A stretch of DNA of 64,000 nt from Odiellus spinosus (taxonomy: Eukaryota; Arthropoda; Arachnida; Opiliones; Phalangiidae). Below are positions 11,868-23,787 of this stretch, in pieces. The stretch lies in contig OY987225.1 in the NCBI GenBank assembly GCA_963920705.1, forward strand, positions 29,325,538 to 29,389,537, written 5' to 3'. A program made the translations under genes and the position numbers. Numbering within the stretch: position 1 is the first letter of the stretch; every line of letters starts with the position of its first letter. The notes below the pieces were generated by a model. It was not told where the DNA came from. It ran no database searches and saw only the letters and a program-made list of their open reading frames with translations.

Positions 11868-12521
11868 CTCCGTTCCAAATATTACGAAAATTTCCTTCCC
11901 CCATTTTTCACGCGACGAAAAGGAAACTATTACATTTCTACAACCGGGCTGCCAGACGTTCAGTAAGAAAAAAAATACAAAACCAATCTATGTGGTTTGT
12001 GCACTAAACGCATTTCGACTTGTATCCGTTAATATTACAAGCCGATTTGCTAGCCAAAGCCCAAAGCTAACAGCTGAGAAGCAGTAAATAAGACTAGGCC
12101 TAGATTACGGATTATTTATTAGAAACTTGGCTCAAAAAGAAGCGGATTCTTCGGATCCATTCTTCGCGAATACTTTCTTCCCTCGGAAATTTATGAAATG
12201 ATATACCCTTGTCGTTCCTCGTGTTGTTTCTACAGTTCGAAATACAACACGTATTTCCACCTTTCCAAAAAGGTACGCACTTTGGCATTTTGTTGTGCCC
12301 GAATTTCGCGAAACCGTAGATCCGTACCTTTTCGCCGCAAAGTCGATTCAGCGGTTCGGCCGGAAGACTCGTATGCGCCCTAGCCGAACCGAAACGCGGT
12401 GCAAGATACAGTGTTGCCAAGCTATGTATTTTTAAAAACCACAAAATAGTGAGACGTTGCTTGTCCGCTTAAGACAATATATACTAGTCTTTGTTTTCCT
12501 ACCCCCATTTTTGGAACGGCC
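11868..12521. mobile_element. TA-flanked element with CCGTTCCAAA ends, nested in C3
   Basis: It interrupts family C copy C3: the host text stops at GCCAGGAA and resumes at TTGTTTTAAGCG. The ends are CTCCGTTCCAAA and TTTGGAACGGCC, inverted over CCGTTCCAAA, with TA on each side (11866-11867, 12522-12523). A TA duplication would suggest Tc1/mariner mobilisation, but the cargo is a THAP fragment, more typical of P-type transposases. The class is unresolved. Confidence 0.65.
12112..12444 (-). pseudogene. THAP zinc-finger fragment inside a TA-flanked element
   Basis: A 110-codon frame. From internal Met53 it reads MPKCVPFWKGGNTCCISNC and continues with RNN, then SFHKFP (82-87) and a Trp (W96) in EEWIRRI. 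C66-x4-C71, F-HKF-P and the Trp are the first half of a THAP (C2CH) DNA-binding finger, the module of P-element-like transposases and of many animal regulators. The frame stops after residue 110 without the C-x2-H pair, so the finger is incomplete. It lies wholly inside the 654-bp element at 11868-12521, so it is probably a remnant of a transposase or a captured THAP exon rather than a host gene. No intron donor is obvious at the break. Confidence 0.72.
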
Positions 12522-12746
12522 TATTGTTTTAAGCGTCACATGTTCACGAATTTTCTTTATAAATCGATTTATCGTAGCTTCATCTATCGGTTGTTGAAAC
12601 CGAATCGGTATAAAACTGGTTCCCGAAGCAGTTTCGAGAAATCGAATCAAATCGATTCGAGAAAAGACGGTTTCCCGTTCACACGACTCTAGAGAAACGT
12701 TTTGAAACGGTTTAAATCGATTCCAAGGCCTAGTATGAACGCGGCT

Positions 12747-13160
12747 TAATTTCTAAAAGGTCAATTATATTGTTTTTTACTGTTGTGGTAATTTTAAAAT
12801 TTCAAATTCATGTTATATTTTGAATCGTTTTTAACGATTTTTCTTTACGCTTCTCAGCATCCATTTGTTTTTTTCATAATATCAGTTTCAGAATCACTTT
12901 TAAAGTTAACTACATGTACCCTTACGCGTTCGAAGTACAAATTTTAATTCTATAATATAAAAGAAAATCGGTTAAAAATATCTTATCGATTTGAAAATGA
13001 AGATTAGTTTTTACTTTTATCTTTATGACTTATTATCTGTCGGATGTCACTATTATTCTATTAATAGCTTTTAAAACGGTACTCAAGATTAATTAGGAGG
13101 TACAGTTATATAACTTTTAGAAAAACTACGAGACTTATATTTATGCCATATTTGCATATT
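12747..13160. other. Unassigned DNA between C3 and L1
   Basis: No repeat or frame recognised. Confidence 0.5.
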
Positions 13161-13320
13161 ATATTAGCCAAGCGCGGCCCGCCTAAATTTCGTCCCTCCC
13201 AACTCAAAATATCGAGGAAGAGTCCAAATCACTTGAGCCATGCAGGGGTGATGACTTTTTTGTCTATTTTAAGTGATGGCCATTTTTCAGATAGTTTTTA
13301 AGCAGCGGGGCGTTGTTTAC
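13161..13320 (+). repeat. Repeat L, copy L1 (left part missing)
   Basis: Shares CCAAGCGCGGCCCGCCTAAA, CAAAATATCGAGGAAGAGTC and GCAGGGGTGATGACTTTT with L2, and ends AGCGGGGCGTTGTTTACTTT. That end is the inverse of the start of L2, so the complete element would have these as inverted tips. Confidence 0.7.
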
Positions 13321-13405
13321 TTTTATGGAATAAGATTATAGACTTTGGATGAAATTTAAGACATTTATACCTTGTTGAAAAGTTATTCTTAAAACCACGT
13401 ATTAT

Positions 13406-13739
13406 CAGAAGCCGATGAAACCCTCCTTTGAAGTCTACTACAATGTTCCATATAGCGCTCCTCTCTGTATGGGTAAAATTCCCAATTTTACGAGTTAGAA
13501 GGGGTCCTACTTCATCCCCCCTGTCTACGGAAAATTGGAAATTCTCTCTCTCCACAAACGACGACGTTTTTTTGACGAACTCCAAGGCTGCTAGAGATAT
13601 TCGCTCGACGAACTCCCGCTCCGAAAATATCTACCGTTAGGAGGCGTACGAATCGCGCCTTTTGAGAATAACCCATACAGAGAGGGGTAGACAAGACCCG
13701 GGAGTAATAGACTTCAAAGGAGGGTTTCATCGGCTTCTG
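13406..13739 (-). mobile_element. Family A MITE, copy A2
   Basis: 334 bp, inverted relative to A1, with the same CAGAAGCCG ends. 7-bp duplication GTATTAT at 13399-13405 and 13740-13746. Closely similar to A1 and A3 throughout. Confidence 0.92.
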
Positions 13740-14409
13740 GTATTATATAAACAACAATATTTATGTAAACTTGTTAATTTTCAGTTTTTGTTAACGCCCC
13801 GTAAAAGCGCGTGTATATTCAATTTTAGGTTAACGATAGAAAAAAAATGTAAATTTTTGAAACAATATTATTACTAAGCCATTGAAAAACGCTCTAGACC
13901 CATTTTCTTAAAGCGTTAAGAAGGGGGTGAAAATTTTAAACATTTAGGAAAAAAAAAAAAAATTCAAAAAAGTACGTGAGATAAATTAATAAACTATTTT
14001 TTTATTTTCATTAATTTTTTTTTATTTCTTCCCCTATTCCTCGTATTCTGAAGGGGTCTATAGCTTGGCATCCTTTGCACGCCTCGGAGTAGACCCACTT
14101 TCACTGAAACACTACTTCTTTATCCGTGAACTTTCACTATATATTCACTATCAATGTATATAAAAATGATTCTATATGGGGAGATAAAGATCAAATAGGG
14201 TTTCTTAAGAAATAAAAGTAAAAATTCAGATCAAGTCAACGTGAAAGATAATATTTTATTTAATCACATTTAAATATGGTTTTAATTTAATTTAGAAACA
14301 CATTTCTCTCTCAATTCAATTAGAATTTGAATAGTAATTTTGGAAAGATTATTAATATGCCATGTAGGAAGAAAAAAAAAAAAAACGAATTTTTGAAAAA
14401 CAAATATTT

Positions 14410-14560
14410 TACCCCAATTTTACGTCATCACTTTTCTTCTGATGTGGCTATTATATAGCTTATAGTTGATTTTCACACTTTGTCACGTGATACGGTTGCT
14501 TTCGCGCGATCTTTTTCGTGAAAGTACTTATAATCTAGAAAGTCCTACCTTTTATTCGAA
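14410..14560 (+). repeat. Family D dispersed repeat, copy D3, diverged
   Basis: TTTTACGTCATCAC, then GTCACGTGATACGGTTGCTT, then CGCGCGATCTTTTTCGTG and AAGTACTT: the same order as D4 and D5 with more changes. Confidence 0.65.
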
Positions 14561-14774
14561 ATCTATCTTTAATCACGTTCTACGATATCTAGGACATTAA
14601 TGTAGGTTAGTTACGGTATTTAAAAATGAGACTGATAATTAATTTCGAGAAACCAATCATTTTTTAAAACAAAAACAGCATTTGAATTTAATTTAAAATG
14701 CAGTTTGCAAAACTATTGTGGAAATTACGGATATTTGATCGTTTTTGTGATTTTTGTGCAATAATATTATATTT

Positions 14775-15072
14775 AATATAATTTATTTTATTAATATAAT
14801 ATTAATACTATTATAATATAATAATTAATACTATTATAATTTAATAATTAATACTATTATAATATAATAATTAATACTATTATAATATAATAATTAATAC
14901 TATTATAATATAATAATTAATACTATTATAATATAATAATTAATACTATTATAATATAATAATTAATACTATTATAATTTAATAATTAATACTATTATAA
15001 TATAATAATTAATACTATTATAATATAATAATTAATACTATTATAATATAATAATTAATACTATTATAATAT
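14775..15072. repeat. 23-bp AT-only tandem array
   Basis: About 13 units of TAATTAATACTATTATAATA plus TAA. Two units carry TTTAATAA in place of TATAATAA. Only one C per unit. Confidence 0.92.
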
Positions 15073-15878
15073 TTAATATAAAATGAATAATTTTATGCAG
15101 ATCAAAAATTTTAGATAATTTCTATGCTAGCGGTCAAGAAGAAATTTCTATGGTTTTAAACACGGCGTAATTATCAGCCTCATGTTTTCTTAATTATGTG
15201 AATTCTTCTTGGAGTTGAACACGAAGTATGATGATAGAAACGAGATTAAATTAAATCTCAAATGTCTTGAAAAAAATAAAAATAAATATTTCTTGATCCA
15301 TTAATACGTTCAGTAAATATTATTTAATTATTGGATTTCATTTGGTCTTTAACCCGATCTCTACGGGTTCTCCCGGGAGAAAGTGTTTTTTTATTATTAA
15401 ATTAGGTCAAATTGAATATTATTTTATATGGTTTTAAGTATTTTTTAATGTTTTTTTTTATATTTTCGATTAAAACGTTCTTAATGTGGGCTGCGTGATG
15501 GGATGGTTTCCTCGGGTTTCCATGGTTATGTGGGTTTCCCGCGCTGTTTCTTTATCTACAAAGAAAATACAACCATAATTTAATCAATTCTAATCTTGAT
15601 TTTTGACCCGTTGAGCCATATATACTTGGGTGTAGTTTTTAATTCAATTAGTTTGTTGAGATTTGGTTTAGGTGCTCTATATGGATAAACTTTGATTAAA
15701 GGGAAACTTGGAGCTAAAAATGGAACAGCTTTTGAATTTATTTTCGAAATCACCATTCTAGAATTTTTTCGGAATTTTTAGACACGTTTTTGATTTTTAA
15801 ATTAATTTATGAAGTTTGGTCAGATAAACATTTGGACCAATCATATTATTATAATTTCAACGCTAAATAAACTATATA
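15073..15878. other. Unassigned DNA between the 23-bp array and C4
   Basis: Only short T-rich runs; GGGTTCTCCCGGGAGAAAG at 15366 is a small isolated palindrome. Confidence 0.5.
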
Positions 15879-16178
15879 AGTCGCGTTCATACTATGCCTT
15901 GAAATCGATTTAAACCGATTCAAAACGTTTCTCTGGAGTCGTGTGAACTGAAAACCGTCTTTTATCAAATCGATTTGATTCGATTTCTCGAAACTGCTTC
16001 GGGAACCAGTTTCGTACCGATTCGGCTGGTTTCAACAACCGATAGATGAAGCTACAATAAATCGATTTATAAAGATAACCCTTGAACACGTGATGCTTAA
16101 AACGATTTCTAGTGATTTGAATATCGGTTTGATTTTAACGTTTCAAATCGATTAAGAAACGCTTGTGTGACCATAGCT
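15879..16178 (-). mobile_element. Family C MITE, copy C4
   Basis: 300 bp, reverse orientation: begins AGTCGCGTTCATACTA and ends TGTGTGACCATAGCT. Internal text matches C1 and C2, including CTTCGGGAACCAGTTTCG. Confidence 0.82.
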
Positions 16179-17096
16179 AGTCTCCAAATTAAGGAACCAA
16201 GATGTAATTGTAACAATTTTTGTATTTGCTGCAATCTCAAGTTGAAATTTTTTCACATAAACAATAGCAGCAATTGCGTATTTGAACCATATTAAAATTT
16301 ACATTCTAAATAAAAAAATGAAAGTTTGTATATGCCGGCGGGTCCTTATTGGGAATTAACTTTTGGGTCGATCGTAAAATACCTGCGCGAATAAAAATTC
16401 GACACAGATAAACAAGAGAGAGAGAGAGAAAACGAAATGTCCCTGAAAAATTAGAACCACCAAAAAACACATATTTTTTAAGCTTATAATAATATTTTTA
16501 TGTTTTTTACCCCCTTCGGCGAATTTTTCGTCGGATAGATAAATTTTTTTCTAGGCAGGGGTTTTAGTTTTAGGTTTGGTGGTCCGTTCCACTGACCGGA
16601 AAACCCAGATTTCGCTTTCAACTGGCGCATGCACCGACTAGCTGTAAAGCTTAGCTTTGTACGTGACTTGGAACCAACCACCGGCTTGTAACCGGTTATT
16701 TCCATCTACGTCACCCCCTTAATCGAAGAGCTACCAAGTTAATCTAAGCGTAAAGTTGCTCGGGGAAAGAGTCTCTTAGTCAAATTAACGAAATAAATAG
16801 TCCTTGAACTATTCGTATTATGAAGGAGCCATCCTGGGTGCTTTTGAATTTAATTTAAAATGACAAATTAATGTATCTGATATACATTTTAAACCCCCTT
16901 ATCTCTCTAAAGGTTGAAGGTAAATGTGTTATGTAATTAACGCCTTATCTAACGATTTATATATCAGCACCGATTTATACCGGATAAGTTTCTTTTCGGA
17001 TAAAATTTCATTTTAAATCAATTTTTTTTCTTTCAAGTTTTTACAGGATGGCCAAATTTTCTAAGCCTTGGCATCGTAAAATTAGCTTAAGTTATT
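16179..17096. other. Unassigned DNA with one 73-codon minus frame
   Basis: (GA)n at 16415-16428. The frame at 16484-16705 lies in a GC-richer patch and has a basic composition, but I recognise no domain and do not call it a gene. Confidence 0.5.
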
Positions 17097-17103
17097 GTCT
17101 AAA

Positions 17104-17384
17104 CAAGGAGGATTAGACAAGGAGAAGAAATGTGGGGACGGCGCGGTTCCTACTGCGTCGGCCTAAACTCCCACTCTGGGAGAACGGGGGTAGAGACGTT
17201 TCGTGGTAAAATGTTGTCGCGTGGGTAAAACGAATCCTTTATGAGACGCGCTAGCTAGCGACCACGTGACAACAGTTTACCTCGAGAATTTCCTATCCCC
17301 CCTTTCCACCCGAGTGGGAGGTTGGCTCTTCTCTCTCTAACTCAACGCAGCCCCACATTTCCTCTCCTTGTCTAATCCTCCTTG
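17104..17384 (-). mobile_element. Family E MITE, copy E2
   Basis: 281 bp, reverse orientation, ends CAAGGAGGATTAGACAAGGA and its inverse. 7-bp duplication GTCTAAA (17097-17103, 17385-17391). Confidence 0.93.
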
Positions 17385-17391
17385 GTCTAAA

Positions 17392-19013
17392 CAAGCTATA
17401 ATTACAAAATAATTTTTACTAGTCGTATATTATATTAAATAATTAAATCATTTATCATTTTAAAATCATGGGATTTAATTAGTAATTACTCTTAATATCT
17501 TCAAATCAAAATGTGTTTGCCGTCGTCAAAATGTCAGGGCAAATGATTAAGATGCTGATTGGCTAGGGAAAATAAATTGGCACGACAATAGTATTAGAAC
17601 TATTAAAGCCAAAACTTAAATTTAGTTTAGCCAAACAAAAAATGTAAAATTTTTAGGAAAATCGAAATTTCTCTGATTTCTTTCGTGCGCCGCTTGAGGG
17701 GGGTCATTTTGAAATACACCCCCATCCCCCTAGAATTTAGAGGCATGTCACCCTTAAGCTGAGAAAGCTCCTTACATTAATACTTAATTGAAATGAAAAA
17801 TATATCTTATTTAAAATCAAATTTTTCTTCAACAAAAGCGCAAGCATAAGGCCACAGAGGATCACGTGATATTTGGCACGTGGAATTTGCACAGTGAAAG
17901 GCAGGAATAATAATATTCTAAGCCCATTAATATCTATGGTAAGCTACCATCGAAATTAAACTCAGGGCTAGATTTCGCGCAAAAATTCTTATTAATGATT
18001 AATTTATTCAAATCCTAAACTCTTAATTTATCACTAAATTATATTTATAATGAGCATAAGCCTGTTTTTCATACGATATGTGAAATTCTGAAAGTCTTAA
18101 CATAAATAAAATCGTTTCATTATTTTCTTCGTAATTAAATTAAACCTTAATTTAAATTTTAAATAGTGAAATAAACCCCAAAAAATGTATTCATCAAAAT
18201 TGAAATTAATTATAGGATTTTGTTTATAATTCTTTATTTATAAATTTATAAATTTTATAAATTTAAAATTCTAAACAATAAAACTCTTTTAAGTAGGATA
18301 ATCGGATTTCCCTTCACCTCTCTCTCTAGTTTCTCTCTTCTGAAAGACAAAAGTCAATCCCTAATCTAAGGGAGTCGACAATCCCACAAGTTGTCCCCAA
18401 AAAAACTTCAATAAATCTCGTTATAATAACTTTTTTTCAAAATTTTTCCCCAACTATTCCCCGTACAAACAATAAAGAAATGTGACAGCTCAATAAAAAT
18501 TCAAGAAAGCTTCTAGAGAGATAAAAATTTCCCATTTACGTAATCATCGCAACATCCTTGTGAAGGTGTACTGGTGGTGTTGAAGCGAAAACTTAGCGGG
18601 TTCTATAACCGCCCTTGGTCCACTCTCAAAACCGTCGTCTTTAAGGAAAAATTGAAAAAAAAAAAATGAAAATGAAAGTTATTTTATTGAGTGACTCTTA
18701 ACTCTTATTGGAGAATATTTTTGCAACCAAGGAGTAATAAAAACAGGAGGCTTATGGTTTCACAATGGATTAGATTTTTTTGTTTATTAAAAATCCATGT
18801 TCCATAATTTTACATCCATTCATTCACATGCTACTCAGACTCTTAAAAATTGCAAAAATATTTGAATAGATTAATTTTTTCCCGATATTTGACTTAGTTT
18901 TATTCCCAAAACCTAATTCATTATATTAGCGCAAATATGGCCATTTATTTCTATAATTTATATACTTTTCGTTAGTTTTCTATTACTAAATTGACTGAAA
19001 AGCTTGTTTAACA
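17392..19013. other. Unassigned AT-rich DNA between E2 and K
   Basis: No frame above 60 codons, no tandem unit; a short TTTATAAATTTATAAATTTT patch near 18235. Confidence 0.5.
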
Positions 19014-19419
19014 CGAAGGGGCAGACACTCGCGAACTCGGGTGTACAACGTTTTTTACCTCTTTACACTATTTCGAAGCTGAACTCGAGGCTCATAGGAG
19101 TTCGAACTCAATGCACTGTCAAAACTGCACTCGATGAACTCAGGTGTACAGCGAATTGAAGAGTGTCTGACCCCTCGGTTCAACACCAACTTGAATATAT
19201 AAAAACTCCGCTTTATCGAGATTCTTAATATCTCAATCATTTTATATTCTTAAACCGAGGGTCCGACACTCTTGAATTCGCTGTACACCTGAGTTCACTG
19301 AGTTCAGCTTTGACAGTGCATTGAGTTCGAACTCTTTTGAACTCAGAGTTCAGCTTTTATAGTGCAAAGAGTTAAAAAAAAAAATTGTACACCTGAGTTC
19401 GCGAGTGTCTACCCCCTCG
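19014..19419. mobile_element. Double foldback K
   Basis: The outer ends CGAAGGGGCAGACACTCGCG (19014) and CGCGAGTGTCTACCCCCTCG (to 19419) are inverted. Each half (19014-19180, 19253-19419) is itself bounded by inverted (A/T)GACACTC-type tips, with GGTGTACA and its inverse, and GAACTCAATGCACTGTCAAA is mirrored between halves. It reads as two short elements head to head around 70 bp of spacer. Confidence 0.8.
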
Positions 19420-20971
19420 TCTAAAACGTATCTAGATCTAACATATCTAACCTGTGATTGGTCGAAAAGCCACTTAATTAAAATATAAGACCAGTTAAGC
19501 CTAATAAAGTTTAAAATATTAGTTTCTAAATGAAATAAATAATTAAAAATTGTGAACAAATTGCAAAGTTTACATTTAATTAATAAAAACCAGGGAAAAA
19601 TTCAAATTTTCAGTCAGTAGTCTTCCTTTAAAGATATCAAAGCATAGAGATAGATTATCTTAATGCACTATGCTCTTTCTATGCTTTATTATGAACTCTA
19701 AGCTTTCTTGGGTGCCACGGATATAATTTTAAAACAGGAACTTTATTTTTATTTATTATTATATATATATATATATTTTTTGGGCTTTAAACTTTCAATA
19801 AGTTGGTCAACGTTAGTAGGAAGCTGTCGTGCGGCGTGCGTGGTTTTGGGAAAGTCGTGAAAAAACCGTGGTCGATTGTGTTGAGTAATTTTCTCGTATA
19901 TATTTTAACCCCCACAACCGCTAAGTACTTCATCATCGCTAAATGGGGATTATTAGCAGCGTGTATTCGATTTTTTTTCGTTCGACTCGCCTTTCTTTTT
20001 TTGTTTTAGTTGCTATACAAGTTTATGGGAATTGAGTTGTATTAAAAACCAATTTGATTTAATTATAGAACGGTATTCTATTAAATATATATGTATTTTT
20101 ATCTTGAAATAATTTATTTTTAAAGTCATATATATTGTCTTTATTCGAGCTTTTAATATAAAACTAGGTAATATATAATATTCAAAAATAACGAACTTTA
20201 AAAATTTTATATCAAATGACTATTTATATTAATTAAATATTAATTATATAATTAGTTAATTATATACGTAATGTATTAAAATTAAAAAATTCTCTTCTAG
20301 TTCTTTATTTGTTAAACACCCTTAATTAATTTAATTTTAATATTTTAAGATTGAAATAAAATAGTAGGAGGATTTTTAAAATAAGTAGACTTCGAATAAG
20401 GCTAGGAATTTCAATAATTTTAATATATTAATAATATGATTATGCCACATAAGTGTTATCATTTTTTAAAACCAGTAATTTTTAACGGTTAAAATTAAGT
20501 TTTTAGTTATTTGGGGTGGATTTCTTATAATAGATATTTACCGCGCTGATTTTAAAATTAGGACCCATAGATAGCGAACGAGAGGGAGAGTGGTGAATGT
20601 TTCGCGTTTGTGGGTCGGCCGTGACCCACAATTTGGCTCGAATGGGTTTGAAAGGGTATTAATCATTATATCCCGTTCGGCTCTGGCCTCAACCTCAATC
20701 ACCGGATTTTTTTGATTTTTTTTATTTTCTTTTTCGCGCGTGTTTTTTTTTTTTTTTTTTTTTTTTTGGCGAACTCTTTTTATGGGCATTTTTGGGGGAT
20801 TAAAAACGGATTGAGGTCCACCGGCGATGACTATCTATCCAGCGATTAAAGGATAACGGCGTTGAATAATGGTGCATTATTATCTTGGGTTTAAAAAAGT
20901 TATTAATTGAAACAGATGATGATTTCATTTTCAACAATTTAAGATATTGGATAATTTTATTTGCTTCTCGA
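19420..20971. other. Unassigned DNA with homopolymer and (TA)n tracts
   Basis: (TA)n at 19760-19776 and a T run of more than 20 at about 20741-20767, which creates the Lys-rich minus frame at 20538-20789. No gene supported. Confidence 0.5.
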
Positions 20972-21165
20972 CCATTGGACAGAATTCCATTGGACAGAAT
21001 TCCATTGGACAGAATCCCATTGGGCAGAATCCCATTCGATCCACAATCCCATTCAACCGATACGTTTTCGTAAACCAGAATCCCATTCGACCGAATCCCA
21101 TTCGACCGTCAATCCCATTCGACCGAATCCCATTCGACCGTCAATCCCATTCGACCGACGTTCAC
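20972..21165. repeat. Left CCCATT(G/C)GACC-type array beside the telomere-like tract
   Basis: Short units of about 15 bp: CCATTGGACAGAATT three times, then CCCATTCGACCGAAT and CCCATTCGACCGTCAAT forms. Three overlapping open frames of 62-81 codons arise from the 15-bp periodicity and are not considered genes. Confidence 0.88.
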
Positions 21166-21188
21166 AATCAGAAGTCCATTAACACATT

Positions 21189-21219
21189 CTAACCTAACCT
21201 AACCTAACCTAACCTAACC
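21189..21219. repeat. Interstitial (CCTAA)n tract
   Basis: About six perfect units of CTAAC, i.e. TTAGG on the minus strand, the telomere repeat of many arthropods. Too short and too internal to be a working telomere. Confidence 0.9.
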
Positions 21220-21244
21220 ATTATCGGCTTAAATTCATCGGGAC

Positions 21245-21442
21245 GCCCTTTTTGGTTTCGGCCCAATGGGAAATTCGGTCTATGGGGGATTCGGTTCAGC
21301 GGGATTCGGTTCAGCGGGATTTCGGTTCAATGGGAATTCGGTGCATTGGGCTCGGTCGGCCAAGATTCGGTTGATTGGGACTATTTATTTTTTATTTCGG
21401 ACCAATGGGAATTCGGTCCAATAGGATTCTATTCAATGGGTA
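21245..21442. repeat. Right array, inverted relative to the left one
   Basis: Units such as CAATGGGAATTCGGT and CAGCGGGATTCGGTT, the reverse-complement sense of the left array (CCCATT...ACCGAAT). More diverged, with a 40-bp gap of other text near 21380-21400. Confidence 0.82.
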
Positions 21443-23124
21443 TATACCATTTTGCTTAATTATATAGTTAAGTTAGCTCATTTGTAATATGATTATGACG
21501 AAAATTAACTATAATTAACTTTCCTAACCGACAATTCTGATAATTGGCATTTAGTTTTTCCTAGCTGCTGCATTGACTTTTTAATAAGCTTTATCTCTAG
21601 GGAGGAGTGAAGATAATATAGGATATTTACGATGGGGAAAAAAGAACCGGACATTTAATTTCTTTCTTCCTACTTTCTGTTTGTTTTCATAAATTAAGTT
21701 TTTTTTTTTTTTAAATAAAAACCAATATTTATATCGGTACCGACCCAACCCTATGTCCGAAAATAATTTGGTGTAAATTTAGAATTCGTTATTCGCGTCC
21801 AATAACTGCCAATTAAAGTGCCAGTCACAGTCAATTCACCGTTAAAGAGTCCAAGGTTTTGATCAAATAGAATGCTCACTTGGCGACAAATGAAAAAAAT
21901 AAAATAAATACAATCCGCATTTACATACCCCCCCTCTTTCAAAAATTAGTAACGGGAGAGCACTAATTCTAATTTCCTACAAAAATCCATATAGCGTAGA
22001 GCTTTTTGTGTTTTAAATGGAGGCTGAAACGTAATTTTTTTCGATGATAATTAAACTTTAACTATTCATTAATTTCCCGCCAAAAATATTTAGATACCGT
22101 AATTATAATAACAATATCAAGTTGTTAAAAATAATATTTAAAAACTTAATTTCGCTCCACTTTTCTTGAATTGAAGTTATTTCATTTGGTCTATTTGATC
22201 GAATTAAGTGGACCCTTTTTTTACCAAATTAGAATTTTTGTTTATTCTATGGGAGCATATAGAAATGAAAAAGAACGCTGACGTCACGTGACGCGCTTTT
22301 AAAAACAACCTCGCGAATTTTTTCAATTCTTGAAAATGAAAGTGTGTTTATTATAAATAAAATTTAAATATATCATATATATTTAAATATTTATTCATTT
22401 TGCCCTCTCTTTATATCAAAATGTATGTATTTTAATATTTTTCTAATGTTCAGTGTTTACCCCTTAAGTTAATAATGATCGAGAAAATTGTTACCGGGCC
22501 ATTATGCTAACCCCCTTTTTAATATTTGGCATTTAACTTTACGTTTAGTATCGTGGTAGACCATCCAGAACCGTGGTTTCCCCATTTATTACAGTTTGGT
22601 TGGCGGAAAAAAATGTTGGTTTGATATAGGACCTTGTCAAGGCGATTTTTGAGTGAGTTTAGGTTTCCATATAGGGCTATAAATATCACAAAGTGTGTTT
22701 AATTTTAGTCTACAAATTTTTATTCCCAAAAAACGGCGGATTTTATTTTTTTTTAATTATTAATGAATATGAAATCATTTTCCTTTCTTATTTCTACAGT
22801 TTTATTATGGTTAAATGTGGTACATGGTTTTCTTGATTTCTAGTTACCGCTAATACACCATTTAGCCATTACTTGGGGCGCTATAGCGGCAAAGGGCGAA
22901 CTTCCTATTGGTGAAAATGGCAGGGAAAAAAACCTGCATGGGGTAATACGCGGGATACTACGCGCGCCTCACCAAGTGAACGTTTTTTTTTTTTTTCGCC
23001 ACTAGTAAGCGTTTCGAGCGCGGGCATGCGCACAGTGGAAGAGCAAAGTTTTGTATTGGAATATAACCCATAAGTCTATGTATTTAGGGATGACCTCTGC
23101 ACATTTGACCTTTAAAAAGTATCT
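21443..23124. other. Unassigned DNA between the telomere-like cluster and C5
   Basis: GC-richer patch 22870-23045 (GCGCTATAGCGGC, CATGCGCACAGTGG) without a recognised product. Confidence 0.5.
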
Positions 23125-23127
23125 TTA

Positions 23128-23410
23128 AGCTACGGTCACACTAGCATTTCTTAATCGATTTGAAACCGTAAAATCAAACCGATATATAAATCGCCAGGAA
23201 TCGTTTGATGCGTCAACGGTTCATAAATCGATTTATCGTAGCTATCGATTGTTGAAATCGAATCGGTAAATGAAACTGGTTCCCGAAGTAGTTTCGAGAA
23301 ATCGATTCAAATTGATGTTGAAACGACTCCAGCGAAACATTTTGAAACGGTTTAAATCGATTCCAAGGCCTAGTATGAACGAAACTAAAGTTTCTAGTGT
23401 GAAAGTAGCT
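23128..23410 (+). mobile_element. Family C MITE, copy C5
   Basis: 283 bp. Left AGCTACGGTCACACTAG; the rightmost end CTAGTGTGAAAGTAGCT is a better inverted match than in other copies. TTA on both sides (23125-23127, 23411-23413). Together with C2 this suggests 3-bp duplications, as made by PIF/Harbinger-type elements; the family assignment is a guess. Confidence 0.8.
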
Positions 23411-23444
23411 TTAGGCTGTGTTGTTAAATAACATCAGATATTAC

Positions 23445-23780
23445 CAGAAGTCGATGAAACCCTCCTTTGAAGTCTATTACTCCCGGGTCTTGTCTACCCC
23501 TCTCTGTATGGGTTATTCTCAAAAGGCGCGATTCGTACGCCTCCTAACGGTAGATGTTTTCGGAGCGGGAGCTCGTCGAGCGAATATCTCTAGCAGCCTT
23601 GGAGTTCGTCCAAAAACGTCGTCGTTTGTGGAGAGAGAGAATTTCCAATTTTCCGTAGACAGGGGGGATGAAGTAGGACCCCTTCTTACTCGTAAAATTG
23701 GGAATTTTACCCCTACAGAGAGGAGCGCTATATGGAACGTTAGAGTAGTAGACTTCAAAGGAGGGTTTCATCGGCTTCTG
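23445..23780 (+). mobile_element. Family A MITE, copy A3
   Basis: 336 bp, same orientation as A1. The left end is CAGAAGTCG (one change). 7-bp duplication ATATTAC at 23438-23444 and 23781-23787. The three A target sites fit RTATTAY. Confidence 0.92.
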
Positions 23781-23787
23781 ATATTAC

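Larger units (their letters stand above)
11794..12746 (+). mobile_element. Family C MITE, copy C3, split by the THAP-bearing element
   Basis: Left part 11794-11867 and right part 12522-12746 together form one C copy; the 654-bp TA-flanked element lies between. The right tip is TATGAACGCGGCT. Confidence 0.8.

Noticed and set aside
11701-12087. 128-codon plus-strand frame
   Set aside because: Starts outside C3, crosses the C3 end and then the nested element, so it is a chance frame.
16484-16705. 73-codon basic frame in a GC-richer patch
   Set aside because: No domain recognised and no neighbouring exon; left as unassigned.
20538-20789. Lys-rich 83-codon minus frame
   Set aside because: The Lys run is a poly-T tract on the plus strand; no other support.
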